Source of the DNA: Pseudomonas sp. WS 5079
GTDB lineage: Bacteria; Pseudomonadota; Gammaproteobacteria; Pseudomonadales; Pseudomonadaceae
Reading direction: 5' to 3'
Length of the DNA: 64,000 nucleotides
NCBI RefSeq assembly: GCF_012985465.1
Contig: NZ_JAAQWN010000015.1
Location: 1-64,000 of the forward strand
The position numbers and the translations under genes are program-made. The first letter of the stretch is position 1, and every line of letters begins with the position of its first letter. This document shows positions 59,261-64,000 of the stretch, piece by piece. A model generated the notes under the pieces. The model had not been told where the DNA came from. It ran no database searches and worked only from the letters and a program-made list of their open reading frames with translations.

Positions 59261-60697
59261 TCACCCGCTCAAGCATTCCGGAGGGCGACGCTGCACCCAG
59301 TGCGTCAGTTGTTCGTGGGCGTACGCCAGTTGCAGCACCGCGCGATCCGCCTGGGCCGGGCCGATGATTTGCAGGCCCATGGGCAAGCCTTGCGGGTTGA
59401 AGCCCACCGGCACACTCATGCTCGGCAGGCCGGCCAATGTGGGGCCGATCACCACCTCCATCCAGCGGTGATAAGTGTCCATGGCCTGCCCCCCGACGAC
59501 GCGTGGCCAGGGCTGTTGTGCATCGAAAGGGAACACTTGTGCCGTGGGCAGCAGCAGGAAATCGTAACGTTCGAACAACCTGGCCAGGGCGCGGTACCAG
59601 TCACTGCGCGCCAGCGACGCCTGATACACATCCGCCGCCCTCAGGCCCAGGCCGCCCTCGACTTCCCACTGCGCTTCAGGCTTGAGCAACGCACGTTTTT
59701 GCGGGTCGGCATACGCCGCCCCCAGCGTGCCCTGCACCAGCCAATGGCGATGGACCAGCCAGGTTTGCCACAGGCGCTCCATGGAGAAATCCGGCTGGCA
59801 GCTTTCCACCTCGCAACCCAACGCGCTGAAGTCGCCGAGGGCCGATTCACACAGCGCCATTACGCCGTCGTCCATCGGCAGATAGCCGTTGTAGTCACCC
59901 AGCCAACCCAGACGCGCGCCCTTGAAATCACGGGCCAACGGCGCGCCGAATACGCTGGGGTCGTCCTTGAGCGACAACGGCACCCGCGGGTCATAACCGG
60001 CCTGGGTGCCCAACAGCCGCGCCACGTCCGCCACACTGCGCCCCATCGGGCCTTCGGTGGCCAATTGCTGGACAAACACCTCCGGCGCCGGGCCATGGGG
60101 CACGCGGCCCTGGGACGGGCGCAGGCCGAATACGTTGTTGAACGCCGCCGGGTTGCGCAGCGAGCCCATCATGTCGCTGCCATCGGCCACCGGCAGCATG
60201 CGCAGCGCCAGGGCCACCGCCGCCCCGCCGCTGCTGCCGCCCGCGACCAGGGTCGGGTCGTAGGCATTGCCGGTGGTGCCGAACACCCGGTTGTAAGTCT
60301 GCGAGCCGAGGCCGAACTCCGGCACGTTGCTCTTGCCGATGATAATCGCGCCGCTGGCCCGCACCCGTGCCACGGCGATCGCGTCTTCAGTGGGAATCTG
60401 TTCGGCGAACAGTGGCGAACCCAGGGTGGTGCGCAGGCCCTGGGTCGCCGCCAGGTCCTTGATGGCCTGGGGCATGCCGTGCATCCAGCCGCGGGAACGG
60501 CCCTGCTTGAGCTCAAGATCACAGGCGCGGGCTTCGGCCAGCACATCGGCTTCGTCGCGCAGCGACACCAGGGCATTGACCAATGGATTGAAGCGCGCGA
60601 TCTGCGCCAGATAGGCCTGCATCACTTCGTGGCAGGACACCTGCCGGGCATGGATCGCCTGGGACAGCTCCAGCGCATCCAGTTCAACGATGTTCAA
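59261..60697 (-). CDS. Amidase signature family hydrolase
   Basis: A 478-residue amidase. The Ser-cisSer-Lys catalytic set is visible: Lys in MPQAIKDLAATQGL, the signature VAGGSSGGAAVALAL with cis-Ser and the nucleophile Ser in the same block. It hydrolyses a carboxylic amide; it is not GatA, since gatB/gatC are absent. Its start overlaps the MFS stop by four bases (ATGA). Together with the M20 enzyme it likely degrades an imported amide. Confidence 0.9.
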   Translation of the reverse strand: MNIVELDALELSQAIHARQVSCHEVMQAYLAQIARFNPLVNALVSLRDEADVLAEARACDLELKQGRSRGWMHGMPQAIKDLAATQGLRTTLGSPLFAEQIPTEDAIAVARVRASGAIIIGKSNVPEFGLGSQTYNRVFGTTGNAYDPTLVAGGSSGGAAVALALRMLPVADGSDMMGSLRNPAAFNNVFGLRPSQGRVPHGPAPEVFVQQLATEGPMGRSVADVARLLGTQAGYDPRVPLSLKDDPSVFGAPLARDFKGARLGWLGDYNGYLPMDDGVMALCESALGDFSALGCEVESCQPDFSMERLWQTWLVHRHWLVQGTLGAAYADPQKRALLKPEAQWEVEGGLGLRAADVYQASLARSDWYRALARLFERYDFLLLPTAQVFPFDAQQPWPRVVGGQAMDTYHRWMEVVIGPTLAGLPSMSVPVGFNPQGLPMGLQIIGPAQADRAVLQLAYAHEQLTHWVQRRPPECLSG

Positions 60698-62004
60698 GGT
60701 TTCACCCCCTTGGCAAACCGCGCCGGCGCTGCAGCCCTTGGCGCCTCATGCATGCAGTAAGTGCCCAGCAGCGTCAGGACGCAAGCGAACAGCACATAAA
60801 ACGCCGGAGCTACCGGTGTCTCCAACACCTTGCTCAGCCACGTCACAATCAGCGGGGCAAAACCGCCGAACAGCATCACCGCCACGTTGTAGGCCACCGA
60901 CACGCCGGTGGAGCGCACCTCGATGGGAAACTGCTCGGCCAGGGCCGTCGGCGCCGGGCCGAAGAAGCCGCCGATGGCGATGCACAGCATCACCTGCATC
61001 ACCAGCAAGCGCTCGATGGACGGCGCCGCCGCGACCCATACATACAGCGGATAAACCATCACGAAAAACGCCAGGGTGAAGGCCATCAGCACCGGCCGCC
61101 GGCCCAATCGGTCAGAGAGCAGGCCCGACAAAGGGATGACCACGGTCATCAGCGCCACGGCGAACATCTGCACCATCAACACCTGGTCCAGAGGCAGGCC
61201 GAGGTTCTTGTGGGCAAAGGTCGGCATATTCACCAGCACCACGTAGAACGACACCGTCGCACCACAGGCCAGGCCCATGCTCACCAGAATGCTGCGCCGA
61301 TGCTCACGCAGCACTGTCATCAGGCTCGGCGCCGGGCCGGTGGCCTGTTTGCGTGCTTCGATAAATTCCTCGGGGTCTTCCATGTGCCGGCGAATCCACA
61401 AGCCCACCGGGCCGATCAGCAGGCCGAACACAAACGGCAGGCGCCAGCCCCACAGGTCGAGGGTCTCTGGGGAGAAAAAATGGGTGACCAACGCCACCAT
61501 CGCCGCGCCACCAAACACTGCCAAACACTGCCCGACCAATTGCCAGGAGCCGTACAGGCCCTTGCGATGAGCCGGTGCGCTTTCCACCAGGAACGCCGTG
61601 GCGCTGGCATATTCGCCGCCGGTGGCAAAACCCTGGAGCATCCGCGCCACCACGATCAACAGCGGCGCGCCCATGCCGATGGCAGCGTAGTTGGGCGCAA
61701 ACACGATCAGTGCGATAGACACGGTCATCAAGCGGATAATCAACTGCATGGCGGCCTTGCGGCCTTTGCGGTCGGCATACATACCGAGCAGGATGCCGCC
61801 CACCGGGCGCATGAAAAAGCCCACGCCGAAGGTGGCCAGGGCCATCAGTAGCGACGCGTATTCATCATCCGAGGGGAAAAACTGCCGGGCGATGATGCTG
61901 GCCAGAAAGCCGTAGACGATGAAGTCGTACCACTCCAGCGCGTTGCCGACCACCGCCGCTACCACTTGCCGGGTGCGGGACACGCCTTTTATTGAAGTCT
62001 GCAT
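60694..62004 (-). CDS. MFS transporter, metabolite:H+ symporter family
   Basis: A 436-residue carrier with 12 transmembrane segments. The MHS-family opening VVGNALEWYDFIVYGFLASIIARQFFP and the loop GMYADRKGRKAAM (2-3 loop) are clear, with the repeat LSDRLGRRPVLM in the second half. Such carriers take up organic acids, betaines or similar compounds. It lies between the amidase and amidohydrolase genes, so it probably imports their substrate. The start is ATG 62004 after GGAG. Confidence 0.9.
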   Translation of the reverse strand: MQTSIKGVSRTRQVVAAVVGNALEWYDFIVYGFLASIIARQFFPSDDEYASLLMALATFGVGFFMRPVGGILLGMYADRKGRKAAMQLIIRLMTVSIALIVFAPNYAAIGMGAPLLIVVARMLQGFATGGEYASATAFLVESAPAHRKGLYGSWQLVGQCLAVFGGAAMVALVTHFFSPETLDLWGWRLPFVFGLLIGPVGLWIRRHMEDPEEFIEARKQATGPAPSLMTVLREHRRSILVSMGLACGATVSFYVVLVNMPTFAHKNLGLPLDQVLMVQMFAVALMTVVIPLSGLLSDRLGRRPVLMAFTLAFFVMVYPLYVWVAAAPSIERLLVMQVMLCIAIGGFFGPAPTALAEQFPIEVRSTGVSVAYNVAVMLFGGFAPLIVTWLSKVLETPVAPAFYVLFACVLTLLGTYCMHEAPRAAAPARFAKGVKP

Positions 62005-62062
62005 GAGAACACTCCATTCAACCTGTTGAGGAAAGGTCCAGCGGCAGGAAAAAGGCAGGTGG

Positions 62063-63238
62063 TCAGGCCGGCTTGAGCCAGCTCTCGGCCAGGGCGCCCC
62101 AGTAGGCGGCACCGGTCAGCAGGATCTCGTCGTTGAAGTCATAGGCGGGGTTGTGGACCATCGGCCGCGACACGCCGTTGCCGATAAACAGGTAGCTGCC
62201 GGGGCAGCGTTGGAGCATCCAGGCGAAGTCTTCGCTGCCCATCAGCTTGGGCGTGTTGGCGTCAACCGCCGCTTCACCGAGCAAGGCAACGCCGACCTGG
62301 CGGGCGAACTCGGTTTCATCGGCATGGTTGACCAGCACCGGATAGGCCGGGCGGTGTTGGATCTGCGCGGTGCAGCCAAAGCTGGCGGCCTGGGTCTGGA
62401 TGATCGCCTTGACCCGCTCCAGCATCTGCTCGCGCACCGGCGCATTGAGGGCGCGCAGGCTCAGGCGCAGGATCGCCTGCTGGGGAATCACGTTGGCGGC
62501 CTGCCCTGCTTGCAGGGCGCCGACCGTGACTACCGCCGCTTCCTGGGCATTGATGTTGCGCGCGACCACCGTCTGCAAGGCCATCACCGTACTGGCGGCG
62601 GCCACCAGCGGGTCCACGCTCAGGTGCGGCATGGAACCGTGGCCGCCGACGCCTTCGAGGGTCACGGTGAGCAGGTCCTGGGAAGCCATCATCGGCCCGG
62701 TCCGCAGGCCCAGGTGGCCGGCGGGCAAGCCGGGCATGTTGTGCATGCCGAACAGGGCGTCACAGGGGAAGCGCTCCAGCAAGCCATCGGCGAGCATCGC
62801 TTCAGCGCCGCCCTGGCCTTCTTCGGCCGGCTGGAAAATCAGGTTGAGGGTGCCGTCGAACCGGCGCGTCGCCGCCAGGTAACGCGCGGCGCCCAGCAGC
62901 ATGGCGGTGTGACCGTCGTGACCGCAGGCATGCATGCAGCCGGCGTGCTGGCTGCTGTAGGCGACGCCGGTGTTTTCAATAATCGGCAAGGCGTCCATGT
63001 CGGCGCGAATCCCCAGGGTACGCGGGCTGCTGCCATTGCGCAGCACGCCCACCACGCCGGTGTGGCCGATGCCGGTATGTACTTCAAACCCCCAGTTCTT
63101 CAGGGATTGGGCGACCAGGGCCGAGGTGCGGTTTTCTTCGAACCCAAGTTCAGGGTGGGCGTGGATGTCCTGGCGTACGGCGTACAGGTCGCTGGCGACA
63201 TCGCTCAGCCAATCCAGGATGTGCTGGTGTGGGCGCAT
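62063..63238 (-). CDS. M20D family amidohydrolase
   Basis: A 391-residue metal-dependent amidohydrolase of the indole-acetyl-amino-acid hydrolase/hippurate hydrolase type. Metal ligands are in MHACGHDGHTAML (Cys and His), PAEEGQGGAEAML (Glu pair) and GMHNMPGLPAGHLG; the dimerisation domain (GHGSMPHLSVDPLVAA) is complete. It cleaves N-acyl amino acids or similar amides. It is the first gene of the amidohydrolase-MFS-amidase-IclR run; the upstream in-frame extension to 63319 lacks homology. Confidence 0.9.
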   Translation of the reverse strand: MRPHQHILDWLSDVASDLYAVRQDIHAHPELGFEENRTSALVAQSLKNWGFEVHTGIGHTGVVGVLRNGSSPRTLGIRADMDALPIIENTGVAYSSQHAGCMHACGHDGHTAMLLGAARYLAATRRFDGTLNLIFQPAEEGQGGAEAMLADGLLERFPCDALFGMHNMPGLPAGHLGLRTGPMMASQDLLTVTLEGVGGHGSMPHLSVDPLVAAASTVMALQTVVARNINAQEAAVVTVGALQAGQAANVIPQQAILRLSLRALNAPVREQMLERVKAIIQTQAASFGCTAQIQHRPAYPVLVNHADETEFARQVGVALLGEAAVDANTPKLMGSEDFAWMLQRCPGSYLFIGNGVSRPMVHNPAYDFNDEILLTGAAYWGALAESWLKPA

Positions 63239-63682
63239 GGTGACTCTCCTCGCAGGCGGGTATTCCCGTTCTTTTTTGTGGCACCGCCACAGATAACCGC
63301 GATGGGCGGGCGAGGACAATCAAAGGTGGTTCCACCCTGTGGAACCTTGTGGCAATAGGTGAGCACGCTTGCTTGAACTGAAGTACGAAGTGCCCCCAAC
63401 AGGCTTATCCCTCACTGCGGAATCGCCTATCAGAGTGATAAAGAGTCAGTTTATTCACGTAGCAACATCTACACCATGAGTTCTGGGCACCAAACAACCA
63501 GGAGCGATGGGCACGTGGAGGAAAGTTATCCAAATCTCTCAAGCAAAAAACTCTAAAGGCGCAAGAGAAAACAAAAAAACAATATAAAAAACTGTCACTT
63601 TTCACAGTATTCAAAATACGCACAAAAAAATAAAACTACCTTCGAGCCACAACATCACAACCCACACCTAGGAAAAATCATC
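63239..63682. other. A+T-rich intergenic region
   Basis: No gene is seen in these 444 bases. The left part should hold the promoter of the M20 operon. The part from about 63540 becomes much richer in A and T (runs of AAAAAA) than the rest of the window, which suggests acquired DNA beginning here. Confidence 0.5.
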
Positions 63683-64000
63683 ATGAAAAACTTCAGCACA
63701 GAAAAATGCCTATTGGCTTGCTTCGTAGTTTTGACTGCAATCACAAACGCCAATGCAGCACTAGACCCGAAATGTTACGACAACATCCAGGTCGCCAAAG
63801 GTATCAGCGACACCCCGCTAAAAAACCCCGATGGCAGCGATAAGATGGTAGATACCAAAAAACCCATCAGCATCGATATTGCGTTTCCAAATCCCTTACC
63901 CGCAGGCGGCACCGCCACTTTTGACCTTTCTAAATCAAAAGTACCTAGTGTGGAAATGGAAACCCCTGCCCCAGTGCTTCATCCAGAGTTCACACTAATC
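63683..64000 (+). CDS. Exported hypothetical protein, cut by window end
   Basis: The first 106 codons of a gene that continues past the window. The product starts MKNFSTEKCLLACFVVLTAI and has a signal peptide ending NANA at about residue 25, then a mature part with LDPKCYDNIQVAKGI and a Pro-rich stretch (IAFPNPLPAGGTATF). AGGAAAAA before the ATG could serve as ribosome site. Base composition is low in GC compared with the neighbours. No family is recognised. Confidence 0.6.
   Translation, partial: MKNFSTEKCLLACFVVLTAITNANAALDPKCYDNIQVAKGISDTPLKNPDGSDKMVDTKKPISIDIAFPNPLPAGGTATFDLSKSKVPSVEMETPAPVLHPEFTLI

Noticed and set aside
59300..60760. A 486-codon plus-strand frame opposite the amidase
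   Set aside because: The amidase signature and active-site residues are on the minus strand; the opposite frame is Arg/His-rich noise.
1..64000. CRISPR arrays
   Set aside because: The repeated sequences seen are dispersed inverted REP elements, not regularly spaced direct repeats, and no cas gene is present.

Overview
The window is chromosomal DNA of a Pseudomonas, most probably of the P. fluorescens group. The evidence is genus-typical gene order (dapA-bamC-MBL hydrolase-purC next to gcvR-bcp; algU-mucA-mucB-mucD divergent from nadB), a PhaG protein, a complete citrate-type Tct uptake locus, high GC with Pseudomonas codon use, and about ten Pseudomonas-type REP/REPIN elements built on a TGTGGGAGC...GGCTTGC core. 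No RNA or protein search was run; calls rest on motifs, length and context.

Layout. 1-410: tandem promoters and boxA of a ribosomal RNA operon leaving the window to the left, then a tRNA-Ser. 587-4103 (-): dapA, bamC, an MBL hydrolase and purC as one operon. 4364-7292: gcvR, bcp, a TusA-like protein and the periplasmic protease bepA. 7366-11217 (-): the envelope-stress operon algU-mucA-mucB-mucD, without mucC. 11686-15898: nadB, the sdhE/ygfX pair, ygfZ and an HDOD protein. 15931-23681: the tricarboxylate module, with the TctDE two-component system (-) divergent from an OprD-family porin, tctC, tctB, tctA and an AbrB-family membrane protein. 23745-28406: ung, an enoyl-CoA hydratase family enzyme, small proteins, an rRNA pseudouridine synthase and phaG.

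28535-35200 is the main accessory region: a tRNA-Gly followed by a P4-type integrase, a higBA toxin-antitoxin pair, an unknown small gene, a two-gene podovirus-like tail fibre module, the 5'-truncated and frameshifted end of an internal virion protein, and a relic of a hicB antitoxin. It looks like a decayed prophage with no recognisable right attachment site.

35232-45000 is metabolic and regulatory: ogt, small envelope proteins, transporters, a LysR regulator, an iron-dependent alcohol dehydrogenase, a DUF4917 protein, and an XRE-cupin regulator divergent from an aldolase/DapA-like pair across a strong palindrome. 45176-49366 is a FecI-FecR-TonB receptor iron/heme signalling unit. 49473-58246 holds an EamA transporter, a methyltransferase, the lemA/TPM cluster, bglX, a cardiolipin synthase-like gene and a YceI protein. 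58435-63238 (-) is an operon of M20 amidohydrolase, MFS carrier, amidase and IclR regulator, probably for uptake and hydrolysis of an amide compound. The window ends inside an exported protein gene in A+T-rich DNA.

The strongest leads for follow-up are the XRE-cupin operator and its two-enzyme operon, the prophage relic and its frameshift, the Hfq/Crc-type CA motifs before the citrate uptake genes, and the muc operon lacking mucC.
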